Assembly: GCF_003096555.1 (NCBI RefSeq) | Contig: NZ_QEKM01000001.1 | Location: forward strand, 2,728,001 to 2,792,000 | Origin: Simplicispira sp. 125 | GTDB taxonomy: Bacteria > Pseudomonadota > Gammaproteobacteria > Burkholderiales > Burkholderiaceae_C | Reading direction: 5' to 3' | DNA: 64,000 nt | Shown here: piece after piece, positions 38,541-48,700 of the stretch | How the letters are laid out: every line of letters starts with the position of its first letter | Position numbering within the stretch: the first letter of the stretch is position 1 | Notes under the pieces: generated by a model | What the model saw: the letters and a program-made list of their open reading frames with translations, nothing else | What the model was told of the DNA's origin: nothing | Databases searched by the model: none | Translations under genes and position numbers: made by a program

Positions 38541-39707
38541 ATGGATCGCGACGAACTCGCTGCATGGCTGCGGCTGTCTTTGACTCCGGGCGTCGGAAAC
38601 CTGTCTGCCCGGCGTTTACTGGCAGCCTTTGGCCTGCCTGCGAATATTTTTAACCAATCGGCACAGGCCCTGCAGACTTGCTGTAGCGCAGCACAGGCCA
38701 AAGCGTTGCAGACAGCGCCTTCAGGCTGGGCGCCCTTGCTGGACGCTACCTGGACCTGGCTCCAGGCAGTCGATCAACCCGACGCTCCAGCACGAGCCAT
38801 TGCCCCTCTGGGTGATCCACTGTATCCCCCGGCACTGCTCCAGACCGAAGATCCGCCTTTGATGCTGTACATCATGGGGCCCGCACGTTTTCTGCAGCCC
38901 TCTGTTTTGCGACACATGCGCTGCCTGGCCATGGTCGGAAGCCGCAACCCGACACCACAAGGACAGGAAAACGCCCGGCAATTCGCCCACACGCTGCGGG
39001 CCGCCGGACTGACGATTGTGTCGGGGCTCGCTCTGGGCATCGACGCTGCCGCGCATGAAGGCGCGCTCACCGCTGCCACGGAGGACGACACGACGCCTGC
39101 CACCATCGCCGTGGTGGGCACCGGCCTGGACCGCGTCTACCCCAGACAGCACCTCGATCTGGCCCGCAAAATCGCCAGGCGAGGGCTGCTGGTGAGTGAA
39201 TACCCGCTTGGCACACCACCATTGGCGGCCAATTTCCCCAAGCGCAACCGCATCATTTCCGGTATTGCGCAGGGAACCTTGGTCGTCGAAGCTGCGCCCG
39301 CATCAGGGTCGCTGATCACCGCCCGTCTGGCCAGCGAGCAAGGCCGTGAAGTGTTTGCCATTCCAGGATCCATCCACTCGGTCCAGTCACGGGGCTGCCA
39401 TGCACTCATCCGCCAGGGCGCCAAACTGGTGGAACTGGCGCAGGATGTGCTGGAAGAGTTGCCATGGCCCGCGGAGGTGGCAAGGCCGCCAGAGACACCG
39501 CAGTCTACCTCCTGCCCAGAGGAGCCTGGTGCCGAGTGCCATACCCTGCTCACCGCCATGGGGTTTGACCCCATCGGTATGGACGCCTTGCAGGCCCGCA
39601 CCGGGCTTGACACAGCCACCTTGCAGGTACAACTCTTGGACATGGAGCTCGCAGGGGCTGTATCACGCCTTCCTGGCGGTCTGTTTCAGCGTATGGGCCG
39701 GGCCTGA
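38541..39707 (+). CDS. dprA: DNA-processing protein DprA
   Basis: 388-aa natural-transformation protein that loads RecA on incoming single-stranded DNA. It has an N-terminal helix-hairpin-helix type region, then the Rossmann core: MVGSRNPTPQGQENARQFAH, VSGLALGIDAAAHEGAL, AVVGTGLDRVYPRQHLDLA, NRIISGIAQGTLVVEAAPAS and IPGSIHSVQSRGCHALIRQG, and a C-terminal winged-helix-like segment (about 325-385). It converges on the DUF1631 gene with 36 bp between. Confidence 0.95.
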   Translation: MDRDELAAWLRLSLTPGVGNLSARRLLAAFGLPANIFNQSAQALQTCCSAAQAKALQTAPSGWAPLLDATWTWLQAVDQPDAPARAIAPLGDPLYPPALLQTEDPPLMLYIMGPARFLQPSVLRHMRCLAMVGSRNPTPQGQENARQFAHTLRAAGLTIVSGLALGIDAAAHEGALTAATEDDTTPATIAVVGTGLDRVYPRQHLDLARKIARRGLLVSEYPLGTPPLAANFPKRNRIISGIAQGTLVVEAAPASGSLITARLASEQGREVFAIPGSIHSVQSRGCHALIRQGAKLVELAQDVLEELPWPAEVARPPETPQSTSCPEEPGAECHTLLTAMGFDPIGMDALQARTGLDTATLQVQLLDMELAGAVSRLPGGLFQRMGRA

Positions 39708-39743
39708 GCCGACAAGCGGCTTGCAACCTCGCCTGTTGCGGGG

Positions 39744-42080
39744 CTACCCCAGCAGGCGCTCAGGGTTTGCGTTGAGCTTGGCAAGGGCATCGCGTGTCGC
39801 ACGCACGGTAAGCCCTTCTTCCTCGCGCGCCACCAGCAGTCCGGCCTGCAGGTACGCGCCAAGACGGCGCAACTGGATCAGGAAGCTGCTGCCATTGGTC
39901 GCGGCAAACAGGTGCAACTGTTTGCGCTCGCTGTGCCATGCGTATTGCACCTGGCGGCTCGATCCGTTGTGATCCAGCGTAAACCAATTGCCCACTTGCA
40001 ACTCCTGCGCCCAGGCCACCATCGCCTCGTCCACCGGCGCACCGTTGTCGGCCACCACATGGATGGAGGAGGCATCGATGCCGGTCATCATTTCGATACT
40101 GTCGGCGTCGAGCGGCATATCGCCCATGACGGCATCGCCGATGTACTCCTCCAGGTTCGCCAGGCGCTTGGCCAGAGCTTCGATATGCTCCAGCGGAATG
40201 GCCGCCGTCTTGGACAGGAACGCCTCCGCCAATGTATCTGTTAGCGCCTTGATTTGTGCATCCTGCGGGGCGCCCGTCGTGCCCAGCAGCGCCAAGCCCT
40301 GGCGCAGGCGTTGCAGCAGCCCCGGCAGGCTCTGGATCACCTGGGCACGCTCACTGCGATTGGGCTTTGCACTGGCCGCCCACACCAAGTCCGCTGCGGT
40401 GCGCTTGAACGCCACCGTGTCGGCATGCTGCGGCCCTTCGCGCACGGCCGACAGGGCCAACACCTCGGCCCAGGTTTTGAACAAAAACTCCCGAATCTCG
40501 TCGCGCACCGGCATATCCTTGAGCATGGTGCGCAGCTCGATCGTGTAATTGATTGCCAGCGCTTCCTTCTGCTCGACCTGCTGTGCAACACTCACCAGGC
40601 GCGAGGTTGCCTGTTTTTCAGTAAGAAACTTGGCCAGGAATTTCTCGAACTCGTCGTAGACCAGCTGGAACACCCGCCGCCCGGTTTCGGGGTACTGCTC
40701 GATCACCTGCACGATGCGTTTGATCTCCGCCTCGAGCGCGCTGCCCGAGATAGACGCCGCATCGAACCCCAACGCACAGGAGCCCATGCGATCAATAAGC
40801 TGGCGGGCCGGGTGGCCCAGGTTGCTGAAAAATTCAGGCTCAGCCAGCGCCACGCGCAACACGGGCACCTGCAGCCGCGCAAACCACACGCGCACGGCCG
40901 ATGGAATGCGGTCTTCCGACAAAATACTCTGAAACATCAGCGCGACCACCTCAATGATGGCTTTTTCGCCCTCGGTGTCGGCCTTCTTCTTGAACTCGGT
41001 GGCGCGGTTGCGCACCACACCCGCCAGTTGCACCACGGCGGCCGGACTGTAGTCTGGCATGGCACCGCCCACGGTGCTGTAATAGGTTTCTGCCTGCACA
41101 CGATGGGCGGCCAGGGCATGCGCCAGTGCGGCCGAGGCGGGCGGAGCATTGACCATGTCGAAACCGGTGCCAGAAGTGCTCAGCAGACGCCGCAATTGCC
41201 CCACCACGCCATAGGCCCGCTGGCGTGCCCGGACCAGCGGCGTCATGCCGCCAGACATTGCTGCGCCATGCGCCATGCCATACGCCGATCCTGGAGGCGC
41301 CATGTGCGAGGGCATACTCCGTCCCGAAGGGTGCGCCATGCCACGCATCGATGCGTGCGCCTGTTGCGATTGCTCCAGCGCGCGCGACGCTGGCCCGGCT
41401 TGCAGCCCCCCGGCGCCTGAAGTCGGCGAACGGTTCACCCGCACCCTCAAATCCTGCTGCGCCTGGATACCCTGGGCTTGCAAAAAGTCATTGCACCCCT
41501 GGTAAACCTTCTGCATCAGTGTCGCAAGTTCACGCTGCAACGGATCCAGAATGGTTTGCAAGTCCTCGCGGGGTAACCCTGCCTTGACCCAACTCTCCAC
41601 CATATTCAACGCCACGGTTTCCGGGCGCAGGATGTCGGTGGAGGGCATATCCACCCCTTCCAACGACTGGATACGCAGCCGCAAGGGTTCGAAGTGACTG
41701 CTGACCTGCTCCATCACGGTCAGGGCCATGCGTGAGGCGAGGATCTTGTTCTCAACGACGTTGTCATCCACCAGTTCAAAGGACAGGTCGTAATCCTGTC
41801 TGCCCGACGTGGTTGCAACCGGCGCGCCATCCAGTGCAGCGCGCCATGCGTTGGTGACGCCCCGCAACCAGCCGCCGCTGCTTTTCTGGTACATCTGCCA
41901 GGCATCGCGCCGGTTCTGCATCTCACGCTGCGTCCCCGTCTGGGACATCAATGCGGTGAGAAATTCCATGAGCGCCTTGTCCACGCCCGGCAGACCGGTA
42001 CACAGCCCCTCCACCATGCGCTCGCGCACCTGTTTCGCCAGCCTGCGCTGGGGGTGGATAGGCGTTGTTGGTGTGTGCAT
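39744..42080 (-). CDS. DUF1631-family protein
   Basis: 778-aa cytoplasmic protein, the family sometimes wrongly labelled thymidine phosphorylase. It starts MHTPTTPIHPQRRLAKQVRE and continues with helical regions. About residues 215-265 are low-complexity (Ser/Met/Ala/Gly/His-rich, including SGRSMPSHMAPPGSAYGM). VVALMFQSILSEDRIPSAVR and DRIPSAVRVWFARLQVPVL are characteristic. No function can be given. It sits alone between dprA and secF. Confidence 0.85.
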   Translation of the reverse strand: MHTPTTPIHPQRRLAKQVRERMVEGLCTGLPGVDKALMEFLTALMSQTGTQREMQNRRDAWQMYQKSSGGWLRGVTNAWRAALDGAPVATTSGRQDYDLSFELVDDNVVENKILASRMALTVMEQVSSHFEPLRLRIQSLEGVDMPSTDILRPETVALNMVESWVKAGLPREDLQTILDPLQRELATLMQKVYQGCNDFLQAQGIQAQQDLRVRVNRSPTSGAGGLQAGPASRALEQSQQAHASMRGMAHPSGRSMPSHMAPPGSAYGMAHGAAMSGGMTPLVRARQRAYGVVGQLRRLLSTSGTGFDMVNAPPASAALAHALAAHRVQAETYYSTVGGAMPDYSPAAVVQLAGVVRNRATEFKKKADTEGEKAIIEVVALMFQSILSEDRIPSAVRVWFARLQVPVLRVALAEPEFFSNLGHPARQLIDRMGSCALGFDAASISGSALEAEIKRIVQVIEQYPETGRRVFQLVYDEFEKFLAKFLTEKQATSRLVSVAQQVEQKEALAINYTIELRTMLKDMPVRDEIREFLFKTWAEVLALSAVREGPQHADTVAFKRTAADLVWAASAKPNRSERAQVIQSLPGLLQRLRQGLALLGTTGAPQDAQIKALTDTLAEAFLSKTAAIPLEHIEALAKRLANLEEYIGDAVMGDMPLDADSIEMMTGIDASSIHVVADNGAPVDEAMVAWAQELQVGNWFTLDHNGSSRQVQYAWHSERKQLHLFAATNGSSFLIQLRRLGAYLQAGLLVAREEEGLTVRATRDALAKLNANPERLLG

Positions 42081-42114
42081 CGTTCGATATTAATCTGAGA
42101 CGCAGGCTGATGGA

Positions 42115-43065
42115 CTAAACCGTTGCGCCAGCGTTCGGATCGTTGGGGTCACCTTCCTTGCGGGTAGTCTTGACCAGATCTTCCCGCTTGACACCCAGCC
42201 ACATCGCAATAGCCGCTGCCACGAACACCGACGAGTAGATGCCGAACAAAATACCGATGGTCAACGCCAGTGCGAAATAGTGCAGGCTGGGGCCACCGAA
42301 GAAGAACATGGACAGCACCATGGCCTCGGTCGAAGCGTGGGTGATGATGGTGCGGCTCATGGTGCTGGTGATGGCATGGTCGATGACCTCGTGGGTCGTC
42401 ATCTTCCGGTAACGCCGGAAAGCCTCCCGAATCCGGTCAAAGATCACCACCGACTCGTTGACTGAATAGCCCAGCACCGCCAGCACGGCGGCCAAAACAG
42501 AGAGAGAAAACTCCCACTGAAAGAACGCAAAGAAGCCCAGGATGATGACCACGTCGTGCAGGTTGGCAATGATGGCAGCGACACCAAACTTCCATTCGAA
42601 GCGCAGCCCCAAGTAGACGACGATGCCCAATATCACCATCCCCAGTGCCATCAGGCCGCCATGCACCAATTCTTCGCCCACTTGCGGGCCGACAAACTCG
42701 GTACGACGTAGCGTGGCTTCGGGATCGGCGGCTTTGAGGGCAGCGATCACCTGCTCGCTTTGCTGCGCAGAAGTCACGCCTTTCTGCACGGGCAGGCGAA
42801 TCATCACGTCACGCGAGTTGCCAAAGTTCTGCACCTGCACATCGGCGTAGCCCAAACCCGTCACCGTTTCGCGCACCTTGGCCAGTTCTGCAGGCTGGCT
42901 GTAGGCCACCTCCATCACCGTACCACCGGTGAACTCCACCGACAGGTGCAGGCCGCGCGAGAACAGGAAGAACACTGCCAAGGCGAAGGTAATGAAGGAG
43001 ATCGCGTTGAGAATCAACGCGTACTTCATGAAAGGGATGTCTTTTTTGATGCGGAAAAATTCCAT
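42115..43065 (-). CDS. secF: Protein translocase subunit SecF
   Basis: Inner-membrane accessory of SecYEG that uses proton-motive force to pull proteins out of the channel. It is 316 aa with six membrane segments. It starts MEFFRIKKDIPFMKYALIL; FEWKFGVAAIIANLHDVVII and YSVNESVVIFDRIREAFRRY are conserved. A 91-bp gap separates it from secD. Confidence 0.96.
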   Translation of the reverse strand: MEFFRIKKDIPFMKYALILNAISFITFALAVFFLFSRGLHLSVEFTGGTVMEVAYSQPAELAKVRETVTGLGYADVQVQNFGNSRDVMIRLPVQKGVTSAQQSEQVIAALKAADPEATLRRTEFVGPQVGEELVHGGLMALGMVILGIVVYLGLRFEWKFGVAAIIANLHDVVIILGFFAFFQWEFSLSVLAAVLAVLGYSVNESVVIFDRIREAFRRYRKMTTHEVIDHAITSTMSRTIITHASTEAMVLSMFFFGGPSLHYFALALTIGILFGIYSSVFVAAAIAMWLGVKREDLVKTTRKEGDPNDPNAGATV

Positions 43066-43156
43066 TTTCTTATCCTTGTTTTGGAATTTTCAGAGAAAGC
43101 TCATATGCGCACAGCGCATGTGATGCTGGAACTAAGAATTCCATGGTCTTCCTCCT

Positions 43157-45043
43157 TTATTCCGGACGGGCCAAAGCCGTGGTGGTGTTCCCGGGCTTCC
43201 AGATCTGTCCAATGGACAGGCTCTTGAGCTTCTTCTTGTCGCCGTACCAGAGGTTGACGAGGCCGCGCGAGAAGAACACGGCCGAGAACATGCTGGTCAA
43301 AATGCCGATGCAGTGCACCACGGCAAAGCCGCGCACTGGGCCTGAGCCAAAGGCCAGCAAGGCCAAACCGACGATCAGCGTGGTGACGTTGGAGTCCAGA
43401 ATGGTGGCCCAGGCGCGCTCGTAACCGTGGTGGATAGCGATCTGCGGCGACGCGCCCTCGCGCAGTTCTTCACGGATGCGCTCGTTGATCAGCACGTTCG
43501 AGTCAATCGCCACACCAATGGCCAGCGCCATGGCGGCAATGCCCGGCAGTGTCAGCGTGGCTTGCAGCATCGACAGCACGGCCAGCAGCATCAACACGTT
43601 GACGCCCAGGGCAATGGTCGAAAAAACGCCAAACAGCATGTAGTACATGCACATGAAGGCCGCCACGGCCAACATGCCCCAGACCACGCTGTGGATACCG
43701 CGTTCAATGTTGTCTGCCCCCAGGCTCGGGCCAATGGTGAACTCTTCAATGATTTCCATGGGCGCAGCCAGCGAACCGGCGCGCAGCAGCAAAGCCGTAT
43801 CGTTGGCTTCCATGGTGGTCATGCGGCCCGAAATCTGCACCCGGCCGCCACCAATTTCGGAGCGGATCACGGGCGCCGTCACGACTTCGCCCTTGCCCTT
43901 CTCGAACAGGATGATGGCCATGCGCTTGTTGATGTTCTCCCGCGTCACGTCACGGAAGATACGTGCGCCTTTGGCGTCCAGCGTGAGGTTGACCGTAGGC
44001 TCTTGTGTCTGGCCATCAAAGCCAGGCTGCGCATCGGTCAGGTTTTCGCCGGTCAGGATGACCTGCTTTTTCACGATTACCGGCTGACCGCTGCGCTCCA
44101 GATAACGCTCGGAGCCAAACGGCACCGGTCCCTGGCCGGTCTCTGCGGCCCGGGCCTCGGTGCCTTCGTCCACCAGGCGCACTTCCAGCGTGGCGGTGCG
44201 GCCCAGAATATCCTTGGCCTTGGCGGTGTCCTGCACGCCAGGTAACTGCACGACGATGCGATCCAGGCCTTGCTGCTGGATCACAGGTTCGGCCACACCC
44301 AGCTCGTTGATGCGGTTGTGCAGCGTGGTGATGTTCTGCTTGAGGGCCTGTTCCTGAACGCGGCGCATGGCCTCGACCTTGATCGTAGCGCGCAGCTTGA
44401 GTTCGGAGCCGTCCGGCACGGTCGTGAGCTGCAGGTCAGGGAACTGGTCTGCGATCAGGTTCCTGGCCGCCGTGCGCGTGGCTTCATCGCGCACCCTGAT
44501 GTCCACGGTCTGTCCGTCACGGCTGATACCACCATGGCGGATATTCTTGTCGCGCAGGGCGCTGCGGATATCACCGGCATAGGATTCGGCCTTTTTCGTC
44601 AGCGCGGCCTGCATGTCGACCTGCAGCATGAAGTGCACGCCACCGCGCAAGTCCAGCCCCAGGTACATGGGCTGCGCGTGCAATGCCGTCAACCAGGTCG
44701 GCGAGCGCGAAATCAGGTTCAGCGCCACGATATAGCCCGGGTCCTGCGGATCGGGGATCAGCGCTTTCTGGAGGGCATCCTTGGCCTTGAGCTGGTTATC
44801 GGGCGTATCGAAGCGGGCGCGCACCGAACTGCCGTCCAGGCTCACGAAATCAGGCGTGAGACCAGCGGCCTTGAGCGCTTCTTCCACGCGCTGCAGCACC
44901 GCCGCATCCACCTTGATGGTGGCCTTGCCCGAAGAGACCTGCACCGCAGGTGCTTCGCCAAAGAAATTGGGCAGGGTGTAGAGCACCCCCACCAGCAACG
45001 CGATCACCAGGATCGCGTACTTCCAGACCGGATAACGGTTCAT
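43157..45043 (-). CDS. secD: Protein translocase subunit SecD
   Basis: 628 aa: one N-terminal membrane segment, a large periplasmic domain (about residues 30-450) including LDLRGGVHFMLQVDMQAALT and AVEAMRRVQEQALKQNI-like repeats, then five C-terminal membrane segments (IALGVNVLMLLAVLSMLQA, LPGIAAMALAIGVAIDSNVL). Conserved INERIREELREGASPQIAI follows. It works with SecF; yajC lies upstream, 74 bp away. Confidence 0.96.
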   Translation of the reverse strand: MNRYPVWKYAILVIALLVGVLYTLPNFFGEAPAVQVSSGKATIKVDAAVLQRVEEALKAAGLTPDFVSLDGSSVRARFDTPDNQLKAKDALQKALIPDPQDPGYIVALNLISRSPTWLTALHAQPMYLGLDLRGGVHFMLQVDMQAALTKKAESYAGDIRSALRDKNIRHGGISRDGQTVDIRVRDEATRTAARNLIADQFPDLQLTTVPDGSELKLRATIKVEAMRRVQEQALKQNITTLHNRINELGVAEPVIQQQGLDRIVVQLPGVQDTAKAKDILGRTATLEVRLVDEGTEARAAETGQGPVPFGSERYLERSGQPVIVKKQVILTGENLTDAQPGFDGQTQEPTVNLTLDAKGARIFRDVTRENINKRMAIILFEKGKGEVVTAPVIRSEIGGGRVQISGRMTTMEANDTALLLRAGSLAAPMEIIEEFTIGPSLGADNIERGIHSVVWGMLAVAAFMCMYYMLFGVFSTIALGVNVLMLLAVLSMLQATLTLPGIAAMALAIGVAIDSNVLINERIREELREGASPQIAIHHGYERAWATILDSNVTTLIVGLALLAFGSGPVRGFAVVHCIGILTSMFSAVFFSRGLVNLWYGDKKKLKSLSIGQIWKPGNTTTALARPE

Positions 45044-45117
45044 GATCGCACTTTTACCTCAAGGACAGGGACAGGACAGACTGCAATGCAGCCGTCCCCC
45101 GGTTTCACGGGTCTTGT

Positions 45118-45453
45118 TTATTTGATGGTGCCCTTGGGCAGCACCTGCACCACGGCGGCGCGCTGCACCTGCACTTCCACACCCGAGGCAATCTCGATGT
45201 GCAGGTATTGCTCGGACATGCGGGCAACCTTGCCCAGAATACCGCCACCGATCACCACTTCGTCGCCCTTGGCGATGGCTTCGATCATGGCGCGGTGCTC
45301 TTTCTGGCGCTTCATCTGGGGGCGGATCATGACGAAGTACAGCACCACGAACATCAGCACCAGAGGCAGCATGCCCGTGAGCGAAGACATGATGTCACTG
45401 CCACCAGCGGCGGCGGCAGGAGCGGTCTGGGCGAAAGCGGAAGAAATAAACAC
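45118..45453 (-). CDS. yajC: Preprotein translocase subunit YajC
   Basis: 111-aa small membrane protein of the SecDF-YajC complex. It has one membrane segment (LPLVLMFVVLYFVMIRPQMK) followed by a cytoplasmic part with KGDEVVIGGGILGKVARMSE. I chose a GTG start at 45453, giving (M)FISSAFAQTAPA, because a GGAG ribosome-binding site sits 9 nt upstream; the ATG further upstream lacks support. Confidence 0.9.
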   Translation of the reverse strand: MFISSAFAQTAPAAAAGGSDIMSSLTGMLPLVLMFVVLYFVMIRPQMKRQKEHRAMIEAIAKGDEVVIGGGILGKVARMSEQYLHIEIASGVEVQVQRAAVVQVLPKGTIK

Positions 45454-45617
45454 AGGAAGAACTCCAGAATGGATGGTCAATAGGGACACGCGACGACTCG
45501 TGCAGGCGGGAGACGCCCGCACGGCGCGGAATCGGGCATTGTATGCGGGTACCTCGCACGCTTGCCAAGAGCTCTTTTTAGTACCTCACACACAAGCGTT
45601 TGTTCAGATATATAAAC

Positions 45618-45672
45618 AAAAATAGCCTCCATCGCTTACCCATCAAGCGCTGGAAGCTATCAAAACAAGAGC
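45618..45672 (+). repeat. Dispersed palindromic repeat, copy A (intergenic)
   Basis: The best copy: AAAAATAGCCTCCATCGCTT, ACCCATCAAGCGCTGGAAGC and TATCAAAACAAGAGC. It lies downstream of the ferredoxin oxidoreductase stop, 165 bp before yajC. Confidence 0.82.
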
Positions 45673-45706
45673 ATCTCACCGAATGCGTCAAATTGCCAGC
45701 CGCTGC

Positions 45707-48700
45707 TCAAGCCACCAGACGCTCCGCCGGACTGCGCCATTGGGCCATCAGCCGGTCCCATTGGGCGCGTGCCGTCGTCAAGTGGCGCTCCTTGACATGG
45801 CCGTAGCCCCGGATGTGTTCGGGAATCTGCGCAATCTCCACCGCCAGGCTCAGGCGCTCAGGCGCCAGGCCGGCGATCAGCTCCTCAATGCATTCGCGGT
45901 ACTGCACGATCAATGCGCGCTCCATGCGGCGCTCTTCGGTTTTACCGAAGACGTCGAGCGCACTGCCCCGCAGCCCCTTCAGGCGTGACAGCATCCCCAG
46001 GGCCTTGCGCATCCAGGGGCCAAACGATTGCTTGACCAACTCGCCCTTGTCATTGCGCTTGGCCAGCAGGGGTGGCGCCATGTGGTGAACAATCTTGTAG
46101 TCGCCCTCGAACATGCTGGCAATGCGGTCGGTGAACGCCTTGTCGGTGTGCAGGCGCGCCACTTCGTACTCGTCCTTGTACGCCATGAGTTTGAAAAGAT
46201 ACTTGCCCACGGCTTCGGTCAGGCGCGTTCCCGTGCCCAGCCGCGACTCGGCGGCCCGCACCTTTTCGACAAAGGTCTGGTATTGCGCTGCGTAAGCCGC
46301 ACTCTGGTAACCGGTAAGGAATTCGACGCGCTGCGACACCACTTCCGCCAGCGTGGGCTTCTTGACGAAGGCAATCACCTGCGCTGCCTGGAACAAAGAC
46401 TGCACCGCCGCCAGATCATGCGCGCAGCGGCGACCCCATTCAAAGGCGGCCTTGTTGTTCTCCACCTGCACACCATTGAGTTCCATGGCGCGCATCAGTG
46501 CGCTCAGCGACAGCGGCACCCGGCCTTTTTGCCAGGCAAAGCCCAGCAGCAAGGGATTGGTGTAAATGCTGTCGCCCAGCAGCTGCATAGCGACCTGTTC
46601 GGCGTCAAAGCGCCCCACCAGGGCCTCGCCCACAGCGGCCACCACAGCGCTCTCGCAATTGCCGCCCGGGAACTGCCAGTCGGGGTTGGTGACGAACGCC
46701 GCCGTGGGCGTGCCATGGGTGTTGAGCGCCACAAAGGTACGGCCCGGCTGCATGACGGCCAGGGTGTACTTGTGGGCCGCCACGATAGCGTCGCAGCCGA
46801 TCACCAGGTCGGCCTTGGCGGTATCTACCTTGGTGGTGAAGATGGCATCCGGGGTATTGGCGATCTGGATATGGCTCCAGGTGGCGCCGCCCTTTTGCGC
46901 CAGGCCACCCGCATCCTGCGTGACCACACCCTTGCCGTCCAGGTGCGCGGCCATGCCCAGCAATGAGCCAATGGTGATGACGCCCGTGCCGCCCACGCCG
47001 CCCACCACAATGCCCCAGGCGCTGTCGGCCTGCGGCAGCACCGGTTCGGGCAGCGGCGGCAGGCTGGAGAGGTCTCCCTTCTTCTCCTTTTTGGGTTTCT
47101 TGAGCTTGCCGCCTTCGATGGTGACAAAGCTGGGGCAAAAACCGTTGACGCACGAGTAGTCCTTGTTGCAAGTGCTCTGGTTGATGCGCCGCTTGCGGCC
47201 GAACGGGGTTTCCACCGGCTCCACGCTCAGGCAGTTTGATTTCACCGAGCAATCGCCACAGCCCTCGCACACGGCTTCGTTGATGACCACCGTTTTGTCG
47301 GGCGTGGCGAGCAAACCGCGCTTGCGGCGGCGGCGTTTTTCGGTGGCGCAGGTCTGGTCGTAGATCAGCACGCTGCAGCCCTTGATCTCGCGCAGTTCGC
47401 GCTGGATACGGTCCAGCTCGTCGCGGTGGTGCACCGTGACACCGTCGGCCAGCGCCACGCCCGCGTACTTCTGCGGCTCGTCGGTGACGATGACGATTTT
47501 GACGGCGCCTTCGGATTTGACGCTGTGCATGATCTGCAGCACCGAGTGCCCCTCGGGCCGCTCGCCCACCTGCTGGCCACCGGTCATGGCCACGGCGTCG
47601 TTGTACAAAATTTTGTAGGTAATGTTCACCCCGGCAGCAATGCTCTGACGAATTGCCAACAGACCGCTGTGGAAGTACGTGCCATCGCCCAGGTTGGCAA
47701 ACACATGCGCGTCCTTGGTGAACGGCGCCTGCCCCACCCAGGTCACACCCTCGCCGCCCATTTGCGTGAAGGTGCTGGTACTGCGGTCCATCCACACCGT
47801 CATATAGTGGCAGCCAATACCGGCCACGGCGCGCGAGCCTTCGGGTACGCGGGTGCTGGTGTTGTGCGGGCAACCGCTGCAAAACCAGGGTGCGCGCTCA
47901 CCGGTGTCTGCCTTCAGCTCGGTCATGGCGCGCTCGCGGGCGTCGATGGTGGCGATGCGCGACTCCATCCGGGCCACGATGTCGTCGGACACGCCTAGCT
48001 TCTTCAGCCGCTTGGCAATCGCCTTGGCGATGATGGCCGGCGTGAGGTCGGCCTTGGCGCGCAGCAGCCAGTTCTGGCTGGGGTTGGGCATGGACCATTC
48101 GCCACACTGGCCGTTCTCACCCTCGGCCTCGTCGAACTTGCCCAACACGTTGGGACGCACATCGGCGCGCCAGTTGTACAGCTCTTCCTTGAGCTGGTAT
48201 TCAATGACCTGGCGTTTTTCTTCCACCACCAGAATTTCCTGCAGGCCCTGGGCAAAATCGCGCGTGATGGTGGCTTCGAGCGGCCACACCACGTTGACCT
48301 TGTGCACACGGATGCCCAGGCTGCGGCAGGTGTCGTCATCGAGGCCCAGATCGACCAGCGCCTGGCGCGTGTCGTTGTAGGCCTTGCCGCTGGCGATGAT
48401 GCCGAAGCGATCATGCGGGCCTTCGATGACGTTATAGTTGAGCTTGTTGGCACGCACGTAGGCCAGGGCCGCGTACCACTTGTAATCCATCAGGCGCGCT
48501 TCCTGTTCCAGCGGGGCATCGGGCCAGCGGATGTGGAGGCCGCCCGGGGGCATGGCAAAGTCTTCGGGCAGGACGATCTGCACGCGGTCGGGGTCCACCG
48601 AGATGCTGCTGGACGACTCCACCACTTCCTGGATGGTCTTCATGCCCGACCATACGCCCGAGAAACGGCTCATGGCGAAAGCGTGCAGGCCCATGTCGAG

